DNA of 64,000 bases from NCBI GenBank assembly GCA_910574475.1, contig CAJTAT010000001.1, positions 372,001 to 436,000 of the forward strand, in the 5' to 3' direction. The DNA comes from Clostridia bacterium. GTDB lineage: Bacteria; Bacillota; Clostridia; Lachnospirales; Lachnospiraceae. A program made the translations under genes and the position numbers. Of this stretch, positions 44,717 through 54,592 are shown piece after piece. Positions within the stretch are counted from its first letter, which is position 1, and each line of letters opens with the position of its first letter. The notes below the pieces were generated by a model. The model made no database searches. It was not told where the DNA came from and saw nothing but the letters and a program-made list of their open reading frames with translations.

Positions 44717-45175
44717 CTATGCTGTCTTTCTCTTCAAATCCTCCACATCTTTCCTCAATTCTTCAATCATTCGTAACAGCAAAGTAGTATTTTCATTCTC
44801 CAATTTTGTAATTCGATAATACTGACACAATTCTTCCATGTTTTTTTCAAGTTTCTCAAATCTCTTGTCAAACACTTCCTGCACATGATCTATATGACTA
44901 AGAATCATATTTTCAGATTCCCTTAAATCCTCTTTTGTAACCATCCCATCCATTCGATTATCCATCTTATCTAACCGATTATCCATCTTATCTAACCGAT
45001 TATCCATCTTGTCTAACCGATCATCCATCTTGTCTAACCGATCATCTATCTTATCAAACCGATCATCCATCTTGTCTAACCGATCATCTATCTTATCAAA
45101 CCGATCATCCATCTTGTCTAATCGGCCATTTATCTTTTGTAATTCATCTAAAATTAATCTAATTTCATCGCTCAT
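44717..45175 (-). CDS. Coiled-coil protein built on heptad tandem repeats
   Basis: Protein of 152 residues, starting MSDEIRLILDELQKING, with AAGGAGG before the ATG at 45175. Residues about 20-80 are heptads of the form RLDKMDD/RFDKIDD/RLDKMDN, encoded by near-identical 21-bp DNA repeats. A second coiled coil follows to the C-terminus. No transmembrane segment or enzyme domain is seen. Such proteins often serve as structural or scaffold parts; the function is unknown. Confidence 0.75.
   Translation of the reverse strand: MSDEIRLILDELQKINGRLDKMDDRFDKIDDRLDKMDDRFDKIDDRLDKMDDRLDKMDNRLDKMDNRLDKMDNRMDGMVTKEDLRESENMILSHIDHVQEVFDKRFEKLEKNMEELCQYYRITKLENENTTLLLRMIEELRKDVEDLKRKTA
44955..45128. repeat. 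21-bp tandem repeats inside the coiled-coil gene
   Basis: Around eight near-identical 21-bp units (for example CCGATCATCCATCTTGTCTAA on the plus strand). The length is in frame, so gain or loss of units would change the heptad number without a frameshift. Confidence 0.8.
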
Positions 45176-45249
45176 ACTTTCACCTCCTTCCACTATTAAA
45201 AGTATAACACAAGCCCTTTGCTAAGTCTATTAGATTTTAAGTCTATAAA

Positions 45250-46713
45250 CTATAAGTTTAGCATTGGATTGCTCTCCAATCTTCTACGAATCTCCTCCTC
45301 TTTTCCCTCCACAGAAAGAAACTCTGTTGCCGCCTTGAATTCAGCCCCCAACTGTGCCTTCATCCTCCGCCTAATGAATGGATGTTCCAAAAGCCCTGTG
45401 AGAAAAATTACCAACTCCTGCCCCTCTCCAAAGGTCTGCCGGACAAACTTTATCCCTTTCTGCAAGGCTTTTCGCAGCTCTGTTCCCTTTTCCTTAAGAT
45501 TTTCCTGCTCCTCTTCTAGTCTACTTTGATACGCCCCTGCTTCACCCAAAAGGCGTTCCTGCCCCATGCAACCGTGAATGATAGTTACCAAAATTTTTTC
45601 CCGTTCTTCCTCTCCTGGCTGTAAAAGTCCACAGTCCTTCCGTACCAAAAATCCTTTTTTTCTGCGCTCCAACTGTTCCTGGCAACTTTGTCCCGAGCGT
45701 CCCATACCTTCTATAAAATATTGCAGACTTTTTGCGATCTGTTCCCTCTCATCTAAAGAAAAGGCCATCACATGAAGCCTTTGGAGCAAAAGCCAGACCA
45801 CGCACAAGCGTTCGTCAAAGGGCAATGAGGGAAGCTCTGGAAATTCTTTCTCTCCCTCAAGAATCTCTTCCAGATAAATCTGCCCCTTCCACTTTTGATA
45901 AAGCTGATAATAGAGGGCGAATTCCTGGCTTGTTTCCTGGTCTTGAAGGTACTGGCAGAATAGATGCTCTTCTACTTTGAGCTTTAGCTCTTCCATAGTC
46001 AGAAGCATCTCTGAGAGGTCCTCCCAGCCTCTCCCAGTCACAAACCCCCTTTTCCCTGGCTCTATCACATAGAAACATTCTGGCTTTAGTTCCAGGAATG
46101 AAAGTACCGCCGGATGTAAGCCTCGTTCCAAAGCATAAGATTTCCACACCTTAAGATCTGGCTCCACATCCATTCGCTTTACCCGGTCAAGTGTCACCAT
46201 ATCAAACTCTCGCACAGAACGATTGTATCCAAAAGGATTTCCTGCTGCCACAATCACCCATCCCTCGGGAAGCTTATGACTTCCAAAGGTCTTATATTGT
46301 AGAAACTGGAGCATGGCTGGCATAAGGGTCTCCGACACACAGTTGATTTCATCCAGAAAGAGGATTCCCTCCTCTCTCCCTGTAAGTTTCATTTGTTCAT
46401 AGACAGATGCGATAATTTCACTCATAGTATAAGAAGTTATTGTATACTCCTGTCCCTGAAACTCTCTCTTCTCCAACACAGGCAGCCCAATGGCACTTTG
46501 CCTTGTATGGTGAGTCATAGTATAAGCCACCAGTCCCAGAGAACATTCCTGGGCAATCTGCTCCATAATCGCTGTCTTTCCAATTCCCGGGGGACCAATC
46601 AGAAGGACTGGGCGCTGACGATGGATTGAAATCCGGTAAGTTCCCGCTTCCGTTTTTGAGGTGTAGGCCTTGACTGTTTTTTTAATCTCTTCTTTTGCTT
46701 CTTTTATATTCAT
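45250..46713 (-). CDS. MoxR-like AAA+ ATPase
   Basis: AAA+ ATPase of 487 residues. Walker A LIGPPGIGKTAIMEQ, Walker B GILFLDEINCV, sensor AAGNPFGYN and a region after it that matches MoxR-type chaperones. The C-terminal 200 residues are divergent and helical. It follows the VWA gene with three bases between stop and ATG; the two encode the usual MoxR/VWA pair that remodels or inserts cofactors into a client protein, not identified here. The start at 46713 is chosen over 46752, which overlaps the VWA gene. Confidence 0.88.
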   Translation of the reverse strand: MNIKEAKEEIKKTVKAYTSKTEAGTYRISIHRQRPVLLIGPPGIGKTAIMEQIAQECSLGLVAYTMTHHTRQSAIGLPVLEKREFQGQEYTITSYTMSEIIASVYEQMKLTGREEGILFLDEINCVSETLMPAMLQFLQYKTFGSHKLPEGWVIVAAGNPFGYNRSVREFDMVTLDRVKRMDVEPDLKVWKSYALERGLHPAVLSFLELKPECFYVIEPGKRGFVTGRGWEDLSEMLLTMEELKLKVEEHLFCQYLQDQETSQEFALYYQLYQKWKGQIYLEEILEGEKEFPELPSLPFDERLCVVWLLLQRLHVMAFSLDEREQIAKSLQYFIEGMGRSGQSCQEQLERRKKGFLVRKDCGLLQPGEEEREKILVTIIHGCMGQERLLGEAGAYQSRLEEEQENLKEKGTELRKALQKGIKFVRQTFGEGQELVIFLTGLLEHPFIRRRMKAQLGAEFKAATEFLSVEGKEEEIRRRLESNPMLNL

Positions 46714-46718
46714 AAGTC

Positions 46719-47942
46719 TTAAATTTCCTCCAGCACCAGAGAATGAATCCATCCTGGCATATCTATGGCATCATAATGTCCTTTCACCATCACAAAATAT
46801 ACTTCATAATCAGGAGCTTCTTTCGGATAGATTCCACAGCCGTCTGTAAAGTAAAGAATCCCTTTTAAATCATGAAACTCACCTGCTTTTTTAAGCTCGG
46901 CAATCTTACAAAAGGCCGGACGAAAGTCGGTTCCTCCGCCTCCTGTGATGGTAAACTCCTCCAAATACTTTTCAAACTCTTCACTGCTTGTAATCTTATC
47001 ATCTCTCTGAATCTGATTATCGCACTGGAGCATGTGGAGGCAAAAGTGCCGGAAAAACAAGCTGTCCTGCTCAAGGATTCCCTTTGTCTCCTCTAAAAAA
47101 ATGCGAACTAGATCCTTTTCGCAGGATGCAGAAGTGTCTATCACCAGAACAAGATCCTCAATCTTTTGATACTCTCTGTATTCCAACGGTTCTATCAAAG
47201 GCATGTTTCCATAAATCTGCATGCCATATTCATACCAGGCATACTGGAATTCTTCCTGATTGATCCGACTGTCCTCCCGAAATGAGGAAAAGCTTCTCAA
47301 AATCTCCCGATAGTCCCCCCGATGGCCGGATGCCAATATCAAACGGTGGGGTCTTTTGCGGTGGGCGGTTCCCCTCTGACGCTTTTTCCCTGGAAGATAC
47401 TCTCGGCTTAGCTTCTCATGCTGAAGACGCCACCAGCGTTGGCTATGCGCCTTTGTCTCCTCACTCTCACTGCCATCCTTGCTGAATCCGCCCCCCAGTT
47501 CCCCTGAGACCTTTGCTAATCTGACAGAATGATCCAAACGGTTCCAATACTCATGGCTGTCCACATACACATCTTTTATGAAAATTTCTTCTCTCCAGAG
47601 CAGTTTTGTCAGATCCCACGCCGGCACGTCCCAGGTCAGATCCAAAAGCTTTCCATTCTTATCCTCCCCAGATAAAAAGGGATGCCCCAGCAGCCAATGG
47701 CTTATCATATGTAGAAATTCCAGACATAGCCACTGGCTATCCTCCAAAAATTCTTCTCTTAGCCGAGAACTGTCAAGATACAGGGAATTCCCTTCCGTCC
47801 AGTAGAGTCCTTTCCAGTCTCCAATCTGGATCACCCATTTCCCCAGCACGACTGCCAGACCATGGCACCGCTGATACAGGCGCATTTTTATCAGATCCGC
47901 AATCTTATATTCTATTTCATATCTATCCCTGATTTCTTCCAT
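46719..47942 (-). CDS. VWA-domain protein (DUF2201-like) with degenerate metallopeptidase-like N-terminus
   Basis: Protein of 407 residues. The C-terminal VWA-like domain has LVLVIDTSASCE (MIDAS DxSxS) and TITGGGGTDFRPAF. The N-terminal part carries FLHMISHWLLGHP, laid out like an HExxH zinc-protease helix, but with Met in place of the catalytic Glu. It pairs with the MoxR ATPase downstream. Proteins of this class are thought to act as adaptors; client unknown. Confidence 0.85.
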   Translation of the reverse strand: MEEIRDRYEIEYKIADLIKMRLYQRCHGLAVVLGKWVIQIGDWKGLYWTEGNSLYLDSSRLREEFLEDSQWLCLEFLHMISHWLLGHPFLSGEDKNGKLLDLTWDVPAWDLTKLLWREEIFIKDVYVDSHEYWNRLDHSVRLAKVSGELGGGFSKDGSESEETKAHSQRWWRLQHEKLSREYLPGKKRQRGTAHRKRPHRLILASGHRGDYREILRSFSSFREDSRINQEEFQYAWYEYGMQIYGNMPLIEPLEYREYQKIEDLVLVIDTSASCEKDLVRIFLEETKGILEQDSLFFRHFCLHMLQCDNQIQRDDKITSSEEFEKYLEEFTITGGGGTDFRPAFCKIAELKKAGEFHDLKGILYFTDGCGIYPKEAPDYEVYFVMVKGHYDAIDMPGWIHSLVLEEI

Positions 47943-47970
47943 CTCTACCTGCGCGCTCTACCCATAAGAA

Positions 47971-48004
47971 GAGAAAATCCCGAGCACAGCCCCGGGATTT
48001 TTCC
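47971..48004 (-). terminator. asnS terminator
   Basis: AATCCCGG/CGGGATT stem followed by TTT on the minus strand, about 45 bases after the asnS stop and upstream of the VWA gene. Confidence 0.75.
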
Positions 48005-48050
48005 GTCCTTTGGCAGGTATGATGCGTCCTGTCAAAGGATATTTATCATG

Positions 48051-49442
48051 TTACAGTTCACAATTGTTCACAGTCCGGGGGAATGGAATCACATCACGGA
48101 TATTTCCCATACCAGTCAGATACATGACACAGCGTTCAAAGCCCAGTCCGAATCCAGAATGGCGCACGGAGCCGTACTTTCTCAGATCCAGATAGAAGCT
48201 ATAATCCTCTTCCTTAAGTCCAAGCTCCTGCATCCTGAACACTAGCTTTTCATAATTGTCTTCTCTCTGGCTTCCTCCAATGATTTCGCCGATTCCCGGA
48301 ACCAGACAGTCCATAGCCGCCACTGTCTTCTCGTCTTCATTCTGCTTCATATAAAAAGCCTTGATCTCCTTTGGATAGTCCGTGACAAACAAAGGACGCT
48401 TGAACACTTCTTCTGTCAGGTAGCGCTCATGCTCTGTCTGCAAGTCACATCCCCAGCTTACCTTATAATCAAAATTGTCATTGTTCTTTTCCAGTATCTC
48501 AATGGCCTCTGTATAGGTGACATGGCCAAATTCTGAGTTTAGCACACCATTTAAGCGTTCCAGAAGGCCTTTGTCCACAAATTGGTTGAAGAAATTCATC
48601 TCTTCTGGAGCTTGCTCCAACACATACTGAATGATATATTTCAGCATATCCTCAGCCACAGCCATATTATCTTCCAGATCTGCAAACGCCATCTCCGGCT
48701 CAATCATCCAAAACTCTGCCGCATGACGGGTGGTATTGGAATTCTCCGCCCGGAAAGTTGGGCCAAAGGTATAGATATTTCGGAAAGCCATAGCATACGT
48801 TTCCCCGTTGAGCTGTCCACTAACTGTCAAGTTTGTCATCTTTCCAAAGAAATCCTGACTGTAGTCCACTTCTCCCTGATCTGTTCTAGGAGCATCCGCC
48901 AAATCCAGAGTCGTCACCTGAAACATTTCTCCTGCCCCTTCACAGTCACTTCCTGTAATGAGCGGCGTGTGCACATAGACAAATCCTCTCTCCTGAAAAA
49001 ACTGATGAATCGCAAAAGCAATCAGGGACCGCACGCGAAATACTGCCTGGAAGGTATTAGTCCTGGGACGCAGGTGAGAGATGGTACGCAAATATTCAAA
49101 TGAATGGCGCTTTTTCTGTAGTGGGTAATCTGGAGCAGAATCCCCCTCTACCATCACAGTGTCTGCCTGAATCTCAAAAGGCTGCTTAGCCTGAGGTGTG
49201 GCCACCAGAGTTCCCTTTACAATTACGGCTGCTCCTACGTTGATCTTAGAAATCTCACCAAAATTATCCATGGTGTCATGGTATACCACCTGGAGTGTAT
49301 TAAAATATGTTCCATCATTTAACACTAGAAAACCAAAGGCTTTGGAACCACGGTTGCTTCTGATCCAGCCGCCTACTTCAATGGTCTGATCCAAATATTT
49401 CTCACTGTTGCTATATAATTCTTTTACTGTAATAAAATCCAT
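48051..49442 (-). CDS. asnS: Asparaginyl-tRNA synthetase
   Basis: Class II synthetase of 463 residues that charges tRNA-Asn. The N-terminal OB-fold anticodon-binding domain has [21 protein letters not shown]; the catalytic core has motif 2 in [21 protein letters not shown] and motif 3 in [15 protein letters not shown]. The C-terminus ends in the usual RDVIPFPRT. It has its own promoter with a short leader, so no T-box can be present. Confidence 0.97.
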   Translation of the reverse strand: MDFITVKELYSNSEKYLDQTIEVGGWIRSNRGSKAFGFLVLNDGTYFNTLQVVYHDTMDNFGEISKINVGAAVIVKGTLVATPQAKQPFEIQADTVMVEGDSAPDYPLQKKRHSFEYLRTISHLRPRTNTFQAVFRVRSLIAFAIHQFFQERGFVYVHTPLITGSDCEGAGEMFQVTTLDLADAPRTDQGEVDYSQDFFGKMTNLTVSGQLNGETYAMAFRNIYTFGPTFRAENSNTTRHAAEFWMIEPEMAFADLEDNMAVAEDMLKYIIQYVLEQAPEEMNFFNQFVDKGLLERLNGVLNSEFGHVTYTEAIEILEKNNDNFDYKVSWGCDLQTEHERYLTEEVFKRPLFVTDYPKEIKAFYMKQNEDEKTVAAMDCLVPGIGEIIGGSQREDNYEKLVFRMQELGLKEEDYSFYLDLRKYGSVRHSGFGLGFERCVMYLTGMGNIRDVIPFPRTVNNCEL

Positions 49443-49476
49443 ATCTCTTTCCCCTCTAACTTAATTTATCTTTAAC

Positions 49477-49505
49477 AGTATATCGCATTTTTACCCAGCC
49501 TGCAA
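49477..49505 (-). promoter_or_regulatory. asnS promoter
   Basis: TTGCAG (49500-49505), 17 bases, TATACT (49477-49482) on the minus strand, about 35 bases before asnS. Confidence 0.65.
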
Positions 49506-49541
49506 TAAGGCTTTGTTACATTTTATATGCATAACAGTTTA

Positions 49542-49567
49542 GCGGGAGGCATAAATCTGCCTCCCGC
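49542..49567 (-). terminator. Stem-loop after the lipoprotein gene
   Basis: Perfect 10-bp stem GCGGGAGGCA/TGCCTCCCGC with a six-base loop, 12 bases after the stop codon; only a weak T-run follows. Confidence 0.6.
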
Positions 49568-49578
49568 CGGGAACCCTG

Positions 49579-49968
49579 TTATGGATTCGTTGTATTATTC
49601 GTTGTTCCGTTGGTTGTTCCATTCACATCGTTGTTGGTGTTGTTATTGTTATTCCCATCTCCGGTTATATCATCCACCACATCGTCCACGCCGTCTACCA
49701 TATCATCGCCAATATCATCCAGCAGGCCGCCATTGTCATCATCGGCAGGAGTATTGGTTCCATTGGTGTCTGTACCATTTCCATTGACATCATTTGTGGT
49801 ACCATTTTCGGTCGCGCCGTTGTTAGTCGTACCATTTGTAGTACCGTTGTTGGTTGTGTTGTTCGGCGTGTCAGTTGTGTTGTTGTCACGGCTGTTTCCG
49901 CAAGCAGCAACTACCAGTACGAAAACCAGGAGCAGAGCTCCGGCTGTACACTTTTTGAACAATTTCAT
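49579..49968 (-). CDS. Low-complexity Asn/Thr/Gly/Asp-rich lipoprotein
   Basis: Small exported lipoprotein of 129 residues: basic N-terminus, hydrophobic run and lipobox VAACGN. The mature part is almost entirely Asn, Thr, Gly and Asp in irregular repeats, with one Asp/Val segment (GLLDDIGDDMVDGVDD) in the middle. It is likely disordered and hydrophilic. AGGAGAGTTC precedes the ATG. Similar proteins are common in Lachnospiraceae; function unknown. Confidence 0.75.
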   Translation of the reverse strand: MKLFKKCTAGALLLVFVLVVAACGNSRDNNTTDTPNNTTNNGTTNGTTNNGATENGTTNDVNGNGTDTNGTNTPADDDNGGLLDDIGDDMVDGVDDVVDDITGDGNNNNNTNNDVNGTTNGTTNNTTNP

Positions 49969-50048
49969 AATAGAACTCTCCTTTCTTGCTCTTTGTTACC
50001 ATTATGAACCGTTCTACAAGTTTTTATGCGAATAGCAAAAACAATTTT

Positions 50049-50813
50049 TTATTTTACTAAGTATCCGCCGTCTACTGGAAGCACAGCGCCGTTAATATAG
50101 TCAGAGGCGTGAGATGCAAGAAATACACAGGCTCCCTTCATATCCTCCCCCGTTCCCCACCGATGCGCAGGAATTCGATCACTGATTTCCTTAAATCTAG
50201 GGTTATTGGGATCTGTCAAGGCTGTGTTCATTTCTGTATCCATATAACCTGGAGCCACACAGTTTACAGTAATGCCATGTCCCGCCCACTCATTACAAAA
50301 AGCTTTTGTCATCTGTGTGACACCGCCTTTAGACGCTGCATAAGCTGGGATTGTAAATCCTCCAAAGTGAAATGTCATAGATGAAAAGTTAATAATCTTT
50401 CCATATCCTTTTTTCAAAAATTCTCTCCCAGCTAACTGGCAAAGGGCAAAAGGCGCATTGAGGTTCACATTCAGCACCCGGTTCCAATCTTCCATGGGAA
50501 ATTCTTCACATTTATGACGACTCTGAACGCCTGCCGCGTTAATAAGAATCTGCAGTTCACCACCTAAAAGCTCCAATGCTTCATAAAAAGCCTTTTCTCT
50601 GGCTTCTGCGTCTGCCAAATCTACCGCGATCCCATGACATTTGAATCCTTTGGCGCAATACTCAGCCGCCACTTCCCTGGCTTTTTCGCTGGATCCAAAG
50701 ATCACAGCTTCAGCACCTGCCTCCATCAAGCCCTCTGCGGCGCCTCGTCCCAGCCCTCTGGTTCCCCCTGTCACTATGGCCTTGTGACCCGTTAAATCAA
50801 ACATGTCTAGCAT
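50049..50813 (-). CDS. SDR oxidoreductase, 2-deoxy-D-gluconate 3-dehydrogenase (KduD)-like
   Basis: Short-chain dehydrogenase of 254 residues. Cofactor motif VTGGTRGLGRGAA, NAAGV motif, catalytic Ser in NFSSMTFHFGG and YAASKGG with Tyr and Lys. The opening MFDLTGHKAIVTGG and the DTEMNTAL segment are like KduD, an enzyme of hexuronate breakdown, but the neighbours give no pathway support. It follows the ABC exporter genes, separated by a terminator. Confidence 0.85.
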   Translation of the reverse strand: MLDMFDLTGHKAIVTGGTRGLGRGAAEGLMEAGAEAVIFGSSEKAREVAAEYCAKGFKCHGIAVDLADAEAREKAFYEALELLGGELQILINAAGVQSRHKCEEFPMEDWNRVLNVNLNAPFALCQLAGREFLKKGYGKIINFSSMTFHFGGFTIPAYAASKGGVTQMTKAFCNEWAGHGITVNCVAPGYMDTEMNTALTDPNNPRFKEISDRIPAHRWGTGEDMKGACVFLASHASDYINGAVLPVDGGYLVK

Positions 50814-50833
50814 ATCATATCACCTCTCCTTTA

Positions 50834-50861
50834 TGATAAAAGGAGCGTAACACGCTCCTCC
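50834..50861 (-). terminator. Terminator of the ABC exporter operon
   Basis: AGGAGCGT/ACGCTCCT stem with a three-base loop, followed by TTTTATC on the minus strand. Confidence 0.8.
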
Positions 50862-50892
50862 TATCCATGTCAAGCATCTATCTTTATTTTCC

Positions 50893-52812
50893 TTAGGAAA
50901 GCTCAAAAGCACCTGTATAGAGCTGATAATATTTGCCTTTTTGCTCTATGAGTTCCTCATGATTTCCCCGCTCAATAATACGTCCCTGCTCCAGCACCAT
51001 AATCACATCAGAATTCTGGACTGTGGAAAGCCGGTGAGCAATCACAAATACGGTCCGGCCATTCATCAGGCTATCCATTCCTCTCTGAACAATCGTCTCT
51101 GTACGTGTATCAATGCTCGATGTAGCCTCATCCAGAATCAGCACCGGCGGATCTGCAATGGCTGCCCGGGCGATGGTCAAAAGCTGTCTCTGGCCCTGGG
51201 AAAGATTTGCTCCGTCACCGGAGAGCATGGTGTCATAACCCTGGGGAAGGTGACGGATAAATGTATCTGCGCCTGCCAGCATTGCCGCTCCTTTTACTTC
51301 TGTGTCTGTGGCGTCCAGTTTTCCATAGCGGATATTATCAGCCACCGTTCCTGTAAATAAATGGCTGTCCTGAAGCACCATTCCCAGTGACCGGCGCAGG
51401 TCAGATTTCTTAATTTTGTTAATATTGATGCCGTCATAGCGTATTTTGCCGTCCTGAATATCATAAAAGCGGTTGATCAAGTTGGTAATTGTAGTCTTGC
51501 CTGCGCCTGTAGCGCCCACAAAAGCCACCTTCTGACCAGGTTTTGCAAAGAGCTTAATGTCATGAAGGACCATCTTTTCTTCGTTATACCCGAAATCCAC
51601 TCCATCCATGACTACATCGCCCTTCACTTCTGTATAAGTCAGAGTTCCGTCATGGTGAGGATGCTTCCAGGCCCATATGCCTGTACGATCCGGCACTTCC
51701 ACCAGTTCCCCATTCTCGTACCGGGCATTGACCAGTGTGACATAGCCATCATCCTTCTCAGAAGGTTCATCCAGAAGATCAAAAATACGCTCTGCGCCTG
51801 CCAGTGCCATAATAATAGAGTTAAACTGCTGGGCCACCTGGGTAATAGGCATATTGAAACTGCGGTTGAGCTGTAAAAAGGACGCAAGACCGCCCAGAGT
51901 CAGACCGCCCACACCACCGATGGCAAAAAGTGCGCCTATCATCGTAGTGAGCACATAGCTGATATTTCCAATATTAGCCATAATCGGCATCAAAATATTG
52001 GCATAAATATTGGCATTGCTGGCGCTTTTAAAGAGCTGATCGTTGAGTTCCTTGAATTTAAGTTTGGCTTCCTCTTCATGGCAAAATACTTTGACTACCT
52101 TCTGCCCTTCCATCATTTCTTCAATATAACCGTTGACAGTTCCCAGATCCTTTTGCTGAGCCATAAAGTATTGGCCAGACTTCCCTCCTATTTTCTTGAT
52201 AACCTGAGTCATGACAAAGACCATACCAATTACCAGCACAGTCAGAAGGGGGCTTAATACGATCATGGACACAAAGACACTGACAATCGTAATCCCAGAA
52301 GATAAAAGCTGTGGAATACTCTGACTGATAAGCTGGCGCAAAGTGTCCGTATCGTTCGTATAAACGCTCATAATATCCCCATGTGCGTGAGTGTCAAAAT
52401 AGGGAATGGATAAAGTCTCCATATGTTCAAACAAATTATTTCGAATCTTTTTCAAGCTTCCCTGTGCCACAGTAATCATCAGTCGGTTATAGAGATACGT
52501 AGACAAGGCTCCAACCATATAAATCACTGCCATGGTGGACAGAGCTTTTAACAGAGGCGTGAAATCAGGGGAGTCCGCGCCAATCAAAGGAGTAATGTAG
52601 TTATCAATCAGCGTCTGCAAAAACAAATTTCCCCTTACATTTGCCAAGACACTTACTATAATTCCCACAACCACAATTGCGCAGTGGACCGGATATGCCT
52701 TCACTACAAGATCGAACAGTCTTTTTAATGTACGGCCCGGATTCTTCGCCTTAGGGCCGCTTTTTAAGCCCTTTCCTCTTCCCATGGGACCTCTTGGCCG
52801 ATTATTGCTCAT
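50893..52812 (-). CDS. ABC exporter half-transporter, subunit 2
   Basis: Type IV ABC exporter of 639 residues: six membrane helices then a nucleotide-binding domain. Walker A FVGATGAGKTTITN, signature LSQGQRQLL and Walker B PPVLILDEATSSID. The N-terminus (RPRGPMGRGKGLKSGPKAKN) is basic and extended. The start at 52812 lies inside the end of the partner gene, so they are coupled. An insertion between membrane and ATPase domains (LVEVPDRTGIWAWKHP) is unusual for the family. Confidence 0.93.
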   Translation of the reverse strand: MSNNRPRGPMGRGKGLKSGPKAKNPGRTLKRLFDLVVKAYPVHCAIVVVGIIVSVLANVRGNLFLQTLIDNYITPLIGADSPDFTPLLKALSTMAVIYMVGALSTYLYNRLMITVAQGSLKKIRNNLFEHMETLSIPYFDTHAHGDIMSVYTNDTDTLRQLISQSIPQLLSSGITIVSVFVSMIVLSPLLTVLVIGMVFVMTQVIKKIGGKSGQYFMAQQKDLGTVNGYIEEMMEGQKVVKVFCHEEEAKLKFKELNDQLFKSASNANIYANILMPIMANIGNISYVLTTMIGALFAIGGVGGLTLGGLASFLQLNRSFNMPITQVAQQFNSIIMALAGAERIFDLLDEPSEKDDGYVTLVNARYENGELVEVPDRTGIWAWKHPHHDGTLTYTEVKGDVVMDGVDFGYNEEKMVLHDIKLFAKPGQKVAFVGATGAGKTTITNLINRFYDIQDGKIRYDGININKIKKSDLRRSLGMVLQDSHLFTGTVADNIRYGKLDATDTEVKGAAMLAGADTFIRHLPQGYDTMLSGDGANLSQGQRQLLTIARAAIADPPVLILDEATSSIDTRTETIVQRGMDSLMNGRTVFVIAHRLSTVQNSDVIMVLEQGRIIERGNHEELIEQKGKYYQLYTGAFELS

Positions 52813-54538
52813 CCATGTCGCCCCCTTTCTGTTGGGATTCAAATACTTCACGATAAATAGCGTTATTCTCCAGAAGCTCCTCATGTGTGCCTACTGCGTC
52901 AATCTGTCCGTCATTTAACACAATAATTTTATCCGCATCCTGAACAGAGGAAACCCGCTGAGCAATAATAAGTTTTGTCGTATCTGGTATCTCATCCCGA
53001 AAGGCTTTACGAATCATAGCGTCTGTGTGGGTATCCACTGCGCTGGTAGAATCATCCAGGATGAGAATCTTAGGTTTCTTCAACAAGGCCCTGGCAATAC
53101 AGAGACGTTGCTTTTGTCCCCCGGATACATTGGTTCCTCCCTGTTCAATATATGTGTCATACCGATCTGGGAAATTTTCAATAAATTCGTCTGCGCAGGC
53201 CAGCTTACAGACGCGGATCAATTCTTCGTCTGAGGCATTTTTGTCTCCCCATCTCAAGTTTTCCTTAATAGTGCCAGAAAACAGCACATTCTTCTGGAGC
53301 ACCATAGATACCTCGTTGCGAAGTGTCTCAATATCATAGTCCCGAACATCTATTCCGCCTACTTTTACATTGCCAGATGTTACATCATAAAGCCGGGGAA
53401 TTAACTGCACCAATGTAGACTTTGCACTTCCAGTGCCTCCCAGGATTCCCACTGTCTCACCTGACTGAATAGATAAGTTCACATGGGACAGATGTAGATT
53501 TTCCTTATCACCATGATAGCTAAAGCACACATCCTCAAAGGTAATGGAACCGTCCTCAACACTTTTCTGAGGATTCTGTCCATTGATCAGATTGCTCTTT
53601 TCCTCCAGTACTTCGCAGATACGCTCTGCGGAAGATTTCGCCATAGAAATCATAACTGTCACCATAGCGATCATCATTAAACTCATTAAAATATTCATGG
53701 TATAAGTAAAAAGACTCATGAGATCACCTGTAGTCATACCCTCCACTGCAATGCTCTTGGCTCCAAGCCAGGAAATGATAATAATACAGGTATACACAGA
53801 GAATTGCATAATGGGCATCATAATGACCATGCCCTTCTCTGCACGCACTGCACACCAGTAAAGGGCTTCGGATGCCCTTTTGAATTTCTCAGTCTCATGT
53901 TTCTCTCGCACGTAAGCCTTTACCACTCGGATTCCCGTTAGATTCTCCTGGACGCTGGAATTGAGCCCATCGTATTTCTCAAACATCTCCCGAAAGTAGG
54001 GTCCCACTTTTCCTATCAGGAAAAGGATAATACTTCCTAAAAATACCAGAACCACCAGGAATACCAGGGACAATCTTGCATTGATAGAAAAAGCCATTAT
54101 CATAGCTGTAATCAGTGTGATAGGAGCCCTTGTAAACATACGCATTATCATCTGAAATGCATTTTGTACATTCGTCACATCCGTAGTCAATCTTGTCACA
54201 AGACCTGCTGTAGAAAAGCGATCAATATTGGAAAAGGAAAACTCCTGGATATGATTGTACATAGCTTCTCTTAAGTTTTTTGCAAAACCAGTGGATGCAG
54301 TGGCTGCTAATTTTGCTGCCATAGCTCCAGAATAGAGCGATACAAAGGAAACCACCAGCATCAAAAGGCCGATTTTTACCACATATTCCATATTCCCTGT
54401 CCCCAGACCGTCATCAATAATTGTGGCCATCAGCCGGGGAAGAATCATTTCCAGTATGACTTCCAGAACAATAAAAACAGGAGCCATCACTGCAATCTTT
54501 TTATATTCGCCGATGTAGGATTTTAATGTCTTTAGCAC
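52802..54538 (-). CDS. ABC exporter half-transporter, subunit 1
   Basis: ABC exporter of 578 residues with six membrane helices and an ATPase domain: Walker A ILGGTGSAKSTLVQ, signature VSGGQKQRL and Walker B PKILILDDSTSAVD. In this subunit the residue after Walker B is Asp in place of the usual catalytic Glu, so it holds the degenerate site of a heterodimer, as in BmrC/LmrC-type pairs. The start is GTG with AGGAGG upstream. It follows the marR gene and is likely a drug or lipid exporter. Confidence 0.93.
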   Translation of the reverse strand: MLKTLKSYIGEYKKIAVMAPVFIVLEVILEMILPRLMATIIDDGLGTGNMEYVVKIGLLMLVVSFVSLYSGAMAAKLAATASTGFAKNLREAMYNHIQEFSFSNIDRFSTAGLVTRLTTDVTNVQNAFQMIMRMFTRAPITLITAMIMAFSINARLSLVFLVVLVFLGSIILFLIGKVGPYFREMFEKYDGLNSSVQENLTGIRVVKAYVREKHETEKFKRASEALYWCAVRAEKGMVIMMPIMQFSVYTCIIIISWLGAKSIAVEGMTTGDLMSLFTYTMNILMSLMMIAMVTVMISMAKSSAERICEVLEEKSNLINGQNPQKSVEDGSITFEDVCFSYHGDKENLHLSHVNLSIQSGETVGILGGTGSAKSTLVQLIPRLYDVTSGNVKVGGIDVRDYDIETLRNEVSMVLQKNVLFSGTIKENLRWGDKNASDEELIRVCKLACADEFIENFPDRYDTYIEQGGTNVSGGQKQRLCIARALLKKPKILILDDSTSAVDTHTDAMIRKAFRDEIPDTTKLIIAQRVSSVQDADKIIVLNDGQIDAVGTHEELLENNAIYREVFESQQKGGDMDEQ

Positions 54539-54592
54539 GCTAAACCTCCTATTTCAAGTTCCACACCTTTAGGGGTGTTGTTTTTAAGTTAC

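Noticed and set aside
44955..45128. Possible CRISPR-like array from regular short repeats
   Set aside because: The repeats are contiguous 21-bp units with no spacers and encode heptads of a coiled coil in frame.
49443..49505. T-box riboswitch before asnS
   Set aside because: The promoter lies about 35 bases before the start codon, so the leader is far too short for a T-box.
54560..54592. Terminator hairpin ACACC/GGTGT between marR and the exporter genes
   Set aside because: The T-run is on the plus strand, where there is no gene; on the operon strand it lacks a T-run and should not stop transcription.
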